Source: SG8-41 sp963699525 (lineage in GTDB: Bacteria; Pseudomonadota; Gammaproteobacteria; Burkholderiales; SG8-41). From it: a stretch of 64,000 nt of DNA. Below, piece by piece: positions 31,417 to 42,106 of this stretch (position 1 is the stretch's first letter; each line of letters opens with the position of its first letter). A program made the position numbers and the translations under genes. The stretch covers positions 186,001 to 250,000 of the forward strand of contig CAVOUI010000013.1 in the NCBI GenBank assembly GCA_963699525.1, written 5' to 3'. The notes under the pieces are model-generated. The model was given only the letters and a program-made list of their open reading frames with translations, had not been told where the DNA came from and made no database searches.

Positions 31417-32348
31417 CCCGGCCCAGCCCCACGCTCGTCGGCGCGTTCGTGCTCGCCGCCCTCGCGCTTGTCGTTGCGGGAGTGCTGTTCTTCGGCGGCG
31501 GCGCGTTCCGCGAAAGGCGCATTGCGGCCGTCAGCTTCTTCGATACCTCGGTCGCAGGCCTGCGCGTGGGCGCACCGGTGACCATTCGCGGCGTGCCGCT
31601 CGGCGAGGTGAAGTCGATTGGCGTGCGCCTGAACCCCCGCACCGGGCGTTCGATCATCCAGGTCAACATGGAGCTCCTGCCGGGCATGGTGACCGTGTAC
31701 GGCGCGCAGCCGCCCGGCGACGAAGCGCTCGTTTCCTCCCTGGTGCAGGACGGCCTCACGGCCCAGCTGGTGACGCAAAGCTTCGTCACCGGGCTGCTCA
31801 GCGTGGAGCTCGCCTTTCGTCCCGGCGCCGAGGTATCGCGATTCGGCGACGTGACGCTGCCCGAAGTGCCCACCGTGCCCGGCGATCTGGAAGCCCTGGC
31901 GAAGCAGCTGCAGATGGTGGACATCGCTGCGGCGGTCGGCTCGCTGCAGCGCACGCTCGCGTCGGTGGATGAGCTTGCACGCGACCCCGGGTTGAGGCGG
32001 GCCATAGGCCAGCTGCCGCAGTTGCTGAGCTCGGTCGAGCGCACGCTCGACACGATGGAGCGCGAGGTCGCCGGGAGTTCGGCCTCCCTGCAGGAAACGC
32101 TGTCGGCGATACGCACGCTTGCCACCACGCTGGATCGAGACAGCGCGAGCACGCTCGCGGCGGTGCGCGAATCCCTTGGAAGGGCCGACGCGACGCTGGA
32201 CGCGGCCCACGCGCTCGTCGATCCGCGCGGCCGCACCGCGATCCAGGTGCAGCGCGCCGTGGATGATCTCGCCGCAACTTCCGCGCGCCTGCGCAACCTG
32301 GCCGAGCGGGTGGACCGAGACCCGTCGGTTCTGGTGCGGGGGAGATAG
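31413..32348 (+). CDS. MlaD/MCE-domain substrate-binding protein
   Basis: 311 aa. One N-terminal membrane helix (LVGAFVLAALALVVAGVLFF), then the MCE domain: FDTSVAGLRVGAPVTIRGVP and LGEVKSIGVRL. The rest is long and helical (residues about 170-300), with LQETLSAIRTLATTLDRDS and a further coiled region, as in PqiB/MlaD-like proteins that form periplasmic rings or tubes for lipid passage. ATGA overlap with the ATPase gene and three bases to the lipoprotein gene show a tight operon. Confidence 0.88.
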   Translation: MTRPSPTLVGAFVLAALALVVAGVLFFGGGAFRERRIAAVSFFDTSVAGLRVGAPVTIRGVPLGEVKSIGVRLNPRTGRSIIQVNMELLPGMVTVYGAQPPGDEALVSSLVQDGLTAQLVTQSFVTGLLSVELAFRPGAEVSRFGDVTLPEVPTVPGDLEALAKQLQMVDIAAAVGSLQRTLASVDELARDPGLRRAIGQLPQLLSSVERTLDTMEREVAGSSASLQETLSAIRTLATTLDRDSASTLAAVRESLGRADATLDAAHALVDPRGRTAIQVQRAVDDLAATSARLRNLAERVDRDPSVLVRGR

Positions 32349-32351
32349 CCC

Positions 32352-32990
32352 GTGGCCCGCTTCTGCCGTGCCGCCGCCGGCCTCGTGGTACTGGCGATCG
32401 CGGCCTGCGCATCCGCGCCGGTGGCGCTCGTCGCGCTGCCGCCCGCGCCGGCGGCCGAGGTGCGCGCATCGGGCGCGGGCGCGAGCGTCCTGCTGCGCGA
32501 CGTGAGTCTTCCCGGCTATCTCGACGGCTTTCCCGTGGTGCTGGACCGCAAGGGAAGCGCGCTCACCGTATCGCAGGACGCCGAATGGGCCGAGCGCCCG
32601 TCTATGGGCGTCGGGCGCGTGCTGCGCGACGCGCTATCGCAGCGCCTCGGCGCGTCGCGCGTCCTGATTCCGGGAGACGGGCGCATTCCCGACGCCGATC
32701 TCACGGTCGAGTTCGCGGCGCTCGACCCGCAGGAGGCCGCGCTGCATCTCGACGCGAGGTGGTTTTTCTCCTGCACCGCCGCGGGCGGCAGCCGCGGCGG
32801 CCGCACGCAGTTGCAGGTGCCCATGGCGAGCGCGACGCCGGCAGCGGTCGCCGCCGCGACGACCGAAGCGCTCGCGCGCCTCGCCGACGTGCTCGCCGCC
32901 AACGTGCCGTGCGTGGAAAGACCCATATTCCGACCGAATGCCGACCGTTCGGTGACGACCTGGCAGGCGGCGGGGGGTAATCTGCATCAC
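32352..32990 (+). CDS. PqiC-like ABC transport auxiliary lipoprotein, stop not found before hbd
   Basis: GTG 32352 starts a lipoprotein signal (LVVLAIAACASAP, lipobox AAC). The mature part, with LPGYLDGFPVVLDRKGSALT, AEWAERPSMGVGRVLRDALS and LTVEFAALDPQEAALHLDAR, matches the PqiC/DUF330 family that completes MCE lipid transport systems. The natural end is probably near DVLAANVPC (about 32914). Beyond that the frame stays open through a copy of the dispersed repeat, read as RPNADRSVTT, and continues in frame into hbd. The last 25 residues are therefore doubtful; either the repeat inserted over the stop or a base error hides it. Confidence 0.72.
32928..32960 (+). repeat. dispersed repeat copy read through in frame
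   Basis: TATTCCGACCGAATGCCGACCGTTCGGTGACGACC lies between the lipoprotein gene and hbd. It matches the copies at 29239-29275 and 39439-39473 over nearly its whole length. It contains no stop in the frame of the upstream lipoprotein. Confidence 0.7.
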
Positions 32991-33846
<856 letters not shown>

Positions 33847-33854
33847 GGCATTCT

Positions 33855-36178
33855 ATGGATACAGGCGAGAAACTGGCCCGCAGCGTCGACATTTCCGAAC
33901 GAATCACGCGCGTGCTGCAACGGCGCGTGCAGGTCGCAAACGAGCAATTCCAGAAGCGGGTGCAGAAGGCCTCCGGCGGTCAACCCGCCGGGTCGGCGGC
34001 AACGCCGGCAATCGAGCTCGCCGCGGCGTGGTCGGCGTGGCCGGAGTACCTGATCGACTGCGCGCAGCGCGCGGTGCTCTTCGGGGACACGCTGCGCCAG
34101 CGCGGCAACAACTACCTCGAGCACGTGCAGCAGGGCCAGCCGCCGGTGCTGCACTTCAAGCACGAGATGGTGCTCGACGGGCGCACGCTGCAGAAGCCGG
34201 TCAACTATGCCTTGCTTCGCATCATCCCGCCCGAGGGCGTGACGGTCGACGCCAAGAAGCGCCCCTACATCATCATCGATCCGCGCGGCGGCCATGGCCC
34301 CGGCATCGGCGGCTTCAAGGACGACTCGCAGGTCGGCGTTTTGCTGCGCGCCGGGCACCCGGTGTATTTCGTGATCTTCCATATCGACCCGGAGCCCGGG
34401 CAGACGCTCCTCGACGTGTGCGCCGCGGAGCGCGAGTTCGTGCACAAGGTGCGCGCGCTGCATCCCGAGAGTCCCAAGCCGGCCATCGTCGGCAACTGCC
34501 AGGGCGGCTGGGCCGCGATGATGCTCGCCGCCTCGGAGCCCGGCGAGACCGGGCCGCTCGTCATCGTCGGCGCGCCGATGTCGTACTGGGGCGGCGCCTG
34601 GCGCGAGGGCGAAGGCGACAACCCGATGCGCTACGCCGGCGGCATGCTGGGCGGCACGTGGCTCGCCTCGTTCGCCGCCGACCTGGGCAACGGAAAGTTC
34701 GACGGCGCGCACCTGGTGCAGAACTTCGAGAACTTGAATCCGGCCAACACGTTCGTCGACAAGTACTACAAGGTGTTCGCGAACGCCGACACCGAGCCGC
34801 CGCGCTTCCTCGAGTTCGAGCGCTGGTGGGGCGGCTACTTCCTCATGAACCGCGAGGAGATCGATTGGATCACGCGCAACCTCTTCGTCGGCAACAAGCT
34901 CTGGTCGGGCGAGGTGAAGTCCGGGCCGGGCGCGAGCGGCGTGTTCGACCTGCGCGAGATCCGTTCGCCCATCATCATGTTCGCCTCGCTCGGCGACAAC
35001 ATCACGCCGCCGCAGCAGGCATTCAACTGGGTGGCGGACGTGTACGGCTCGACCGAGGAGATCAAGGCGCGCGGCCAGGTGATCGTCGGCCTGATGCAGG
35101 AGGAGGTCGGCCACCTCGGCATCTTCGTTTCCGGAAAAGTCGCGCAGAAGGAATACACGCAGATCGCCTCGGTGATGAAGTCGATCGAGCTGCTGGCCCC
35201 CGGTCTCTACGGCATGGAGATCCGCAACCGCGCGGTCGAAGGCGGCGAGCCCGAGTACGAGGTGGAGTTCCACGAGCTGCGCCTGGAAGACGTCGCGGCA
35301 CGGTTGAACCGCATGCAGCGCATCGACGAGAAGCCCTTCGAGGCAGTCGCCGCGGTCTCGGAATTCAACCAGCGCGCCTACGAGCTCTTCGCGCAGCCCT
35401 TCGTCCAGGCGATGTCGAACGAGTTTTTCGCCGCCACGATCCGCCGATTCCATCCGCTGCGCGTGCAGCGCTGGACATTCTCGGATTTCAATCCCTGGCT
35501 GGCGTGGCTCCCGGGCGCCGCGCAGTTCCGTGAAGGAGAACCGCCAGGCGCTGCCGGCGGACCATCCGCTGCGCCGCGCCGAGGCGAGCGTCGTGGATCT
35601 CGCGAGCGCCACGCTGGAGTACCACCGGGCGCTGCGCGACGCCTTCACCGAAGCGGCGTTCTTCCATGTCTACGGCAACCTGTTCTCGCTCTACATTGCC
35701 GACAAGCAGGCGGCGCAGGCGCCGGCGGCGCCGGTGACCGACCCGCGCGAGCTGTCCGGTCGTCAAGGAAGCGCTCGCATCGATCGACAAGGGCGGCTAT
35801 CCCGAGGCGTTTGCCCGCGTCGGCTTTCTCGTCACGCGCCGCGGCGACGTGCCCCTGTCGCGCCTGGAAGCCGGGCAGCAGATGGTGAAAGACTACAAGG
35901 AATTTCTGCCCGCCGTGTCTCTCGAGCAAATGCGCCGCGTGGTGGGCGAGCAGGAAATCATCGCGACCTACGAACCGGACAAAGCCATCGCCACGCTGCC
36001 CGCGCTGCTGCCGCAGCGTAAAGACCGCGAGCGGCTGCTCACGCTGCTCGATCGGCTGGAGAACGACCCGCGGGTCCGGCACGACGGCTTGACGCCCGAG
36101 CAGCGCACGATGCTCGAGCGCGTGCGCAGCGCGCTCGCCGGGCTGGCGCGCGCGAAAAACGCGGCTCCGGTTCACTAG
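33855..36178 (+). CDS. DUF3141 protein, PHA-synthase-like hydrolase fold (two frameshifts)
   Basis: About 773 aa. The central region has an alpha/beta-hydrolase core resembling PHA synthases: RPYIIIDPRGGHGPGIGGFK, then the nucleophile-elbow-like IVGNCQGGWAAMML and SPIIMFASLGDNITPPQQAF. In this family the nucleophile position reads G-N-C-Q-G-G, with Cys as in PHA synthase. Single extra bases at about 35528 (QF to VKENRQALPADHP) and 35757 (PREL to PVVKEALASIDKGGY) split the helical C-terminus. In my recollection DUF3141 genes accompany maoC-pta and ackA in proteobacteria, as here. The true function is unknown. Confidence 0.78.
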
Positions 36179-36220
36179 AGAACGTCGACGGCAGTTTCCA
36201 CATCCTCGCGTGAGATTTCC

Positions 36221-37664
36221 ATGACCAGCACATTTGCCTACGAGGACCTCGAAGTCCTCCGCAACCGCACTTTCGACGAGATCGTTGTCGGCGACCGTGC
36301 CACCCTCCAGCGCACGCTGATCCGCCTCCGACATCCAGCTTTTCGCCGCGATGTCCGGCGAACCCGCACCCCGCGACATCGACGCCGAGTCCGCGGCACG
36401 GCTGCACGGCGTCATCGCGCACGGCATGTGGGCCGCGGCGCTGATCTCGGCGGTGGTCGGCACCCGGCTGCCGGGGCCCGGCACGAGCTACGCGGGCCAG
36501 ACGCTCAAGTTCCACGCGCCGGTGCGCGTGGGCGATACGCTCACCATCACCGTTACGGTCAAGTTCCGCGAGGAGGCGACGCGGCTGCTGCTCCTCGACT
36601 GCCAGTGCACGAACCAGGACGGCGAGACCGTGATCTCCGGCGAGGCGACGGTGATTGCGCCCGCCGAGCGCATCGAGCGCCCGCGCGGCACGCTGCCCCA
36701 GGTGCGGGTGTCGCTACAGCACGGCGACGAGCTCGTGCGGGTCCTGCAGTACGTGAAGCCCCTTGGCCGCATCAAGGTGGCGGTCGTCTACCCGTGCGAC
36801 GAGTTGAGCCTGTCCGCCGCGCTCGACGCTCGCTCCGCCGGGATCATCGAGCCGGTCCTGATCGGTCCGCGCGAGCGCCTGGAGGCCGTGGCGCAAAAAT
36901 GCGGCGCCAGGATCGGGGAGCTCGCCGTGGTCGATGCGCCCCATGGCGAGGCCGCCGCTGCGCGCGCCGTCGAGCTCGCGCTCAAGGGGGAAGTCGAGGC
37001 GCTGATGAAAGGGAGCCTCCATACCGACGAGCTGATGAGCGCCGTGGTCGCGAGCGGGCTGCGCACCGACCGGCGCATGAGCCATTGCTTCATCATGCAG
37101 ACGCCGGCCTATCCGCGGCCCTTCATCATCACCGATGCGGCGCTCAACATCGCGCCGACCCTGAAGGACAAGGCCGACATCGTTCGCAACGCGGTGGACC
37201 TGGCCCATGCCTTCGGCGTGGCGCAGCCGCGCGTGGCCATCCTCGCCGCCGTCGAGACGATCAATCCGAACATGCCCGCAACGCTCGATGCGGCCGCGCT
37301 GTGCAAGATGGCCGACCGCGGCCAGATTACCGGCGCCGTGCTCGACGGGCCGCTCGCCTTCGACAACGCGGTATCCGCCGCCGCCGCCCGCACCAAGGGC
37401 ATCGTCTCGCCCGTCGCCGGCTCGGCCGACATCCTGGTCGTCCCCGACCTTGAGGCCGGCAACATGCTCGCGAAGCAGCTCGAGTACCTGGGCGGCGCGG
37501 CGAGTGCCGGCATCGTGCTCGGCGCGCGCGTACCGATCGTCCTCACGAGCCGCGCCGACCCCCGCGAAGCGCGCATCGCATCGTGCGCGGTCGCGCTGGT
37601 CGTCGCGCGGCGGCGGGCGAAGCCCCCTGTTTTCGTTACATCCGCGCACAAGGAAGTGGCGTGA
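36221..37664 (+). CDS. bifunctional MaoC-like hydratase / phosphate acyltransferase (one frameshift)
   Basis: A fusion of about 480 aa. Residues 1-140 are a MaoC-type hot-dog domain: NRTFDEIVVGDRATLQRTL, then IAHGMWAAALISAVVGTRLP and YAGQTLKFHAPVRVGDT. Residues about 165-470 are a phosphate acetyl/butyryltransferase: VYPCDELSLSAALDA, EALMKGSLHTDELMSAVV and GPLAFDNAVSAAAARTKG. An extra base near 36330 (TLIR to SDIQLFAAMSGEP) breaks the first domain. In the raw sequence the usual active-site stretch DxNPxH of MaoC reads EPAPRDID, so the hydratase site may be degenerate. It overlaps ackA by a GTGA, indicating acyl-CoA to acyl-phosphate to acid flow. Confidence 0.85.
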
Positions 37665-38845
37665 ACGAGCCGATCCTCGTCCTCAATTGCGGCTCGTCGA
37701 GCATCAAGTTCGCCCTGTTCGATGCGGACGTGCTGCCGCTGCCGCGCAAGGCGCTCTGGTCCGGACAGGTCGATGGCATCGGCAAGGACAAGTCCTATTC
37801 AGCGGCGCTGCAGGAGCTGCGCGCGAGCGTGGTTAAGCAAACGGGCGGACAGCCGCCTGCGGCGGTGGTCCACCGCGTGGTGCATGGCGGAACGAAGTAC
37901 TCGGCGCCGGTGCGCGTCGACGCCGCGGTGCTGGCGGAGCTCAAGAGCTACATCCCGCTCGCGCCGCTGCATCAGCCCTTCGCGCTCCAGGCGATCGAGG
38001 TGCTGCTCGCCGAGCTGCCGGAAATGCCGCAGGTCGCGTGCTTCGACACCGCGTTCCACCGGACGCTGCCGCAGGTCGAGCAGATGCTGCCGCTGCCGCA
38101 GGCGCTGTGGGAACGCGGCGTGCGCCGCTACGGCTTTCACGGCCTGTCCTATGAATACATGAGCGTCGCCCTTGCCGAGCGGCACGGCGACGCGGCACGC
38201 GGGCGCACGATCGTCGCGCATCTAGGCAGCGGCGCAAGCCTCTGCGCGATGCGCGAGCTGCGCAGCGTCGCCACCACCATGGGATTTTCCGCGCTCGAGG
38301 GCCTGATGATGGGCACGCGCTGCGGCTCGCTCGACCCGGGCGTGCTCCTCTATCTGCTCGAAGTGGAGAAGCTCGGCTTGAACGAGCTCACCCGTCTTCT
38401 CTATCGCGAGTCCGGCCTGCTCGGCGTCTCGGGCCTGTCGCCGAGCCCGCAGGCGCTGCTTGAAGCCGAGCCCAGGAATCCGCGCGCGCGCGCGGCGCTC
38501 GAGCTCTGGGTGCGACGCGTCGTGCGCGAGATCGGCGCCCTGACCGCGGTGCTCGGCGGGCTCGACATGCTCGCCTTCACTGCCGGCATCGGCGAGCACA
38601 GCGCGGTGCTGCGCGAGCGGATCTGCGCGGCGCTCGGCTGGCTCGGGCTCGAGCTCGACCCCGAGGCAAACGGCGCCAATGCGTCGACCATCTCGCGGGC
38701 GGGAAGCCGCGTGCGCGTGGCGGTGGAACCGACCAACGAGGAGTGGATCGCCGCCTCGCACGCCGTACGCGTGCTGTCCTCCGAAATCTCGCCATGCCGC
38801 TTAATCCTAAATCCAAGTACCCGAGCCGGCGCGCCTACGTGGTGA
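37661..38845 (+). CDS. ackA: acetate/propionate kinase (AckA)
   Basis: 394 aa from GTG 37661. It converts acyl-phosphate plus ADP to the acid plus ATP, working with the upstream Pta. ILVLNCGSSSIKFALFD is the N-terminal ASKHA phosphate site. VVHRVVHGG, CFDTAFHRTLP, YGFHGLSYEYM and AHLGSGASLCAM are the family blocks, and the C-terminal half has FTAGIGEHSAVLRERIC. The frame runs 52 bases into the next small gene; the family usually ends about 15 residues earlier, so the last part may be extra. Confidence 0.92.
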   Translation: MNEPILVLNCGSSSIKFALFDADVLPLPRKALWSGQVDGIGKDKSYSAALQELRASVVKQTGGQPPAAVVHRVVHGGTKYSAPVRVDAAVLAELKSYIPLAPLHQPFALQAIEVLLAELPEMPQVACFDTAFHRTLPQVEQMLPLPQALWERGVRRYGFHGLSYEYMSVALAERHGDAARGRTIVAHLGSGASLCAMRELRSVATTMGFSALEGLMMGTRCGSLDPGVLLYLLEVEKLGLNELTRLLYRESGLLGVSGLSPSPQALLEAEPRNPRARAALELWVRRVVREIGALTAVLGGLDMLAFTAGIGEHSAVLRERICAALGWLGLELDPEANGANASTISRAGSRVRVAVEPTNEEWIAASHAVRVLSSEISPCRLILNPSTRAGAPTW

Positions 38846-39016
38846 AAATGCGCGGCGACGCCAAACCCCACGAGCTCGCCGGCCGTGTCGAGAACCTGGT
38901 CACCGGCCGGAGCCAGCGAATTCGCCTCGGGCCACGAGCTGCTCGACTCCCTTGCGAGCGACTTGGCGGCGAGCGCCGGAGAGCATCCGGGGGATCCGAA
39001 GGACATGAAGCCATGA
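38794..39016 (+). CDS. small hypothetical protein (one frameshift)
   Basis: ATG 38794 starts a basic protein, PLNPKSKYPSRRAYVVKMRG and so on, that after removal of an extra C at 38917 continues EFASGHELLDSLASDLAASA and ends DPKDMKP at TGA 39014. About 73 aa. The order strand, AGRVENLVTGRSQEFASGHE, then helix resembles a small beta domain found in many proteobacterial hypothetical proteins, but I cannot name it. It overlaps the ackA end and shares ATGA with the next gene, so it belongs to the same transcript. Confidence 0.55.
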
Positions 39017-39366
39017 TCGAACCGAAGGGCCCGGTCAATCCGAAGGACCCGGTATATCGCGTGTTGTGGAGCGAGGATCTCGAGGAAGTCGACCACGAGA
39101 TCGCCAGGCTGGCGGTCCTGTGCCAGGTGAGGATCCTCGAGCCCGACGTGATGCGACGCGTGCTGAAAAAGGACGCTTCGGTGTGCGGAACGGCGAATCC
39201 CGCAGGTTTCGCCAAGCTGCACGACCTGCTCATGCTGCACCTGGCGATACGCCAGAAATCGGCCGACTCGTTCGGGAACGCGCAAACCGCGGCGATCGAG
39301 GACGCCATCATCGAGCGGCTGCGCAAGTCCTTCCCGGACTTGGCGGGACGGTGGCCGCCCGCGTGA
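39013..39366 (+). CDS. hypothetical protein, 117 aa
   Basis: Starts at ATG 39013, overlapping the upstream stop. It encodes a soluble protein with PVNPKDPVYRVLWSEDLEEV, two likely helices (EIARLAVLCQVRILEPDVMR and FAKLHDLLMLHLAIRQKSAD), and a C-terminal helix IEDAIIERLRKSFPDL. I do not recognise a family. As the last gene of the hbd to ackA run it may assist acyl-CoA or PHA metabolism, but nothing in the sequence shows it. Codon use matches its neighbours. Confidence 0.6.
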   Translation: MIEPKGPVNPKDPVYRVLWSEDLEEVDHEIARLAVLCQVRILEPDVMRRVLKKDASVCGTANPAGFAKLHDLLMLHLAIRQKSADSFGNAQTAAIEDAIIERLRKSFPDLAGRWPPA

Positions 39367-39438
39367 ATGCTCAGGCATGGTTACGGCGCTGGTGAGCGCG
39401 AAATCGCTTCGTGCGGCGATGTAGGGTCCGCGCACCGT

Positions 39439-39473
39439 TTCCCGACCGAACGCCGACGCTTCGCTGACGACTC
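39439..39473 (+). repeat. dispersed repeat copy before the efflux operon
   Basis: TTCCCGACCGAACGCCGACGCTTCGCTGACGACTC lies in the 136-base gap between the hypothetical gene and the NodT-type lipoprotein gene. It is among the best-preserved copies in the window. The rest of the gap shows nothing else I can name. Confidence 0.7.
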
Positions 39474-39502
39474 GCCGTAGCGCTTGCCCTAGGCTCTCTT
39501 CC

Positions 39503-40993
39503 ATGCGCTTGAGTGACTCCATGTATGCCAAGAGACTAGCGAGCGGCGTCGCGGCCGCTCTCATGGCGCTGACCACAGGATGCAACTTCGCACCGGAGTA
39601 CACGCGCCCCGACCTGCCGGTGGCCAATGAATACCCGGCCGATGCTCCCGCACCGGCGCCTGCGAAGCCCGATGCGCGAACGGCCGCGGACATCGCCTGG
39701 CGCGATTACTTCACCGACCCGCAGCTGCAGACGGTGATCGAGCAGGCGCTCGAGCACAACCGCGATCTCCGCGTCGCGGTCCTGCGCGTTCTCGAGGCGC
39801 GCGCCGCGTTCCAGATCCGGCGGGCCGATCAGTTTCCCACCCTCAACGCGAACGCTGGAGCGTTTCGCGTGGACATTCCCGATAGCCTGAGCCCCACGGG
39901 GAGTTCGCGCATCGCCAGCATCTACGACGTCGGCGCGAGCGTCGCCGCGTGGGAGATCGACTTTTGGGGCCGCGTGAGCAACCTCAAGGGCGCCGCGCTG
40001 GAGCAGTTCCTCGCGACCGACGCCGGCCGGCGCGCCGTCACCGTGAGCCTCGTCGCGCAGGTGGCCAACGGCTATCTCTCACTGCGCGAGCTCGACGAGC
40101 GCATCGTGATCGCCCGCGAGACCATCAGGACCCGCGAGGAATCGTTCCGCATCTTCACGCGCCGCTTCCAGGTCGGCACTACGACGCGCCTCGACGTGGC
40201 GCAGGTCGAAACTCTGCTCACGCAGGCGCAGGCGCTCGGCGCGCAGCTCGAACAGGCGCGCGCGGCGCAGGCGCACGCGCTCACGCTGCTCGTCGGAACG
40301 CAGCCGGCGCGGCTTTCGGAGCGATCGAACTTGAACGACAACGCGCTCCTCCCCGACCTGCCCGTGGGCTTGCCTTCGGATCTACTCCAGCAGCGGCCCG
40401 ACATCGTCGCTGCCGAGCACCGCCTGAAGTCGGCGCACGCGAACATCGGCGCCGCGCGCGCGGCATTCTTTCCCAATATTACCCTCACCGGGTTCTACGG
40501 CAGCGCGAGCGCCGATCTGAACGGGCTGTTCGAGGGCGGAAGCACCACGTGGGTATTCATGCCGCAACTCGTCCTGCCGATTTTCGACGGCGGCCGCCGG
40601 GACGCCAACCTCGACCTCGCGGAGCTGCGCCGCGACGCGGCGGTGGCCGACTACGAGCGCACGATACAGGGCGCGTTTCGCGAGGTCGCGGACGCGCTCT
40701 CGGCGCAGCACTGGCTCGCCCAGCAGCTCGCGATCCAGCGGCGGGCGCTCGCGGCACAGCAGGAGCGCGCGCGGCTCGCGCAGATGCGCTACGACCGCGG
40801 CAGCGCGACCTTTCTCGAAGTGCTCGATGCCCAGCGCGACCTGCTGTCGACCGAGCAGACGGTCGTGCAGTTGCGCCGGGCGCTGATGTCGAGCCGGGTA
40901 TCCCTGTACGCCGCGCTCGGCGGCGGCAGCCAGCATTACGGCGAAGCGCCGGAATCGACCGCGCGCTACGAAGCAAAGCGAGGCGCACCATGA
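39503..40993 (+). CDS. outer-membrane efflux lipoprotein (NodT/OprM family)
   Basis: A 496-aa TolC-like channel of a tripartite RND pump. The lipobox is ALTTGCN (Cys about 27), followed by FAPEYTRPDLPV, the standard NodT start. Two OEP repeats: WRDYFTDPQLQTVIEQALEH with AWEIDFWGRVSNLKG, and LPVGLPSDLLQQRPDIVAAE with ANIGAARAAFFPNITLTGFY. The C-terminal helix includes RGSATFLEVLDAQRDLL. Start ATG 39503 or ATG 39521 (MYAKRL). Its end overlaps the adaptor gene by four bases. Confidence 0.92.
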   Translation: MRLSDSMYAKRLASGVAAALMALTTGCNFAPEYTRPDLPVANEYPADAPAPAPAKPDARTAADIAWRDYFTDPQLQTVIEQALEHNRDLRVAVLRVLEARAAFQIRRADQFPTLNANAGAFRVDIPDSLSPTGSSRIASIYDVGASVAAWEIDFWGRVSNLKGAALEQFLATDAGRRAVTVSLVAQVANGYLSLRELDERIVIARETIRTREESFRIFTRRFQVGTTTRLDVAQVETLLTQAQALGAQLEQARAAQAHALTLLVGTQPARLSERSNLNDNALLPDLPVGLPSDLLQQRPDIVAAEHRLKSAHANIGAARAAFFPNITLTGFYGSASADLNGLFEGGSTTWVFMPQLVLPIFDGGRRDANLDLAELRRDAAVADYERTIQGAFREVADALSAQHWLAQQLAIQRRALAAQQERARLAQMRYDRGSATFLEVLDAQRDLLSTEQTVVQLRRALMSSRVSLYAALGGGSQHYGEAPESTARYEAKRGAP

Positions 40994-42106
40994 AAGGAGC
41001 CGTCTTGAAAACCTCTGTCACCGTATTGATCGCCACCCTCCTTTGCGCGTGCACGCCGGACAAGCCGCCGGCCGAGGCGCTTCGGACAGGTGCGCACCGT
41101 CGAGATTCGCTACGACCAGCCCCTGCAAACAAGCCGCTACACCGGCTCGGTGCACTCGCGCTACGAGGTGGACCAGGCGTTTCGCGTCGGCGGCAAGATC
41201 GTGAAGCGCAATATCGACGTCGGCCAGCGGGTGCGCGAAGGCGATGTGCTGGCGGCGCTCGACGACACCGATTTCCGGCTCGCCGTGGAAGCGGCGGAGC
41301 AGCAGCTCCTCGCCGCCGAGACGGCGGCGCGGCAGGCCCGCTCGGACCGGCGGCGCAACGAGGAGCTGAAGGGCGATGGCGCCGTCAGCATAGCCGACAC
41401 CGAGCACACGGAAAGCGAGGCGGTCAGGGCCCAAGCGGCGGCCGTGGCGGAGGCGAGGAAGCTCGAGCTCGCCCGCAACCGGTTGAAGTACACGGTGCTG
41501 CGCGCATCGCGCAGCGGTGTCGTCACGGCCGTGCGATCCGAGGTGGGCCAGGTCGTCGCCGAGGGGCAGCCGGTCGTCTCGATCTCGGATCAGGGCGAGC
41601 CCGAGATCGTGGTCGACGTGCCGGAGAATCACTTCGCCTCGTTCACGAAGGCGCGCTACAAGGCAGTGCTGGCGAGCGCGCCCAGCGAGAGCTTCGACGT
41701 CGTCCTGCGCGAGCTCTCGCAGCAGGCTGCGCCGCAAACCCGGACGTACCGCGCTCGATTGAAGCCCGTGACCCCAAGGCCGCTGCCGCTCGGCGCCACG
41801 GCCACGCTGATCGCGGAGCTAACCGCCGCGGAAACTTCGGTGGCCGTGATCCCGGCAAGCGCGATCACCCAATCGGGCGGGCAGCCGGCGCTGTGGGTCG
41901 TTCGCCGCGCGGGCGCCGAGCCGGTGGGAACCGTCGAGTTGATCAGCGTCGTGGTGCACGGGTATCGCAACGACGAGGTGCTCGTTTCCGGGCCGCCGGC
42001 CGGTGCGCTTGTCGTCACCGCCGGTGTGCAGAAGATGGCGCCCGGATTGAAGGTCGCGCTGCCCGATTCACGGCGCAGCGAAACAACCAAGCAAGTCGTC
42101 CGATGA
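40990..42106 (+). CDS. RND efflux periplasmic adaptor (one frameshift)
   Basis: A 371-aa membrane fusion protein linking the inner-membrane pump to the outer-membrane channel. The N-terminus has a lipobox, IATLLCACTPDKPP. An extra A at 41086 separates it from the main part (EALR to QVRTVEIRYDQPL). The lipoyl domain reads RVGGKIVKRNIDVGQRVREG, with its second half at LRASRSGVVTAVRSEVGQVV. Between them is a short helical hairpin (LAVEAAEQQLLAAETAARQA and on). The beta-barrel includes VIPASAITQSGGQPALWVV. It shares ATGA with the permease gene. Confidence 0.9.
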
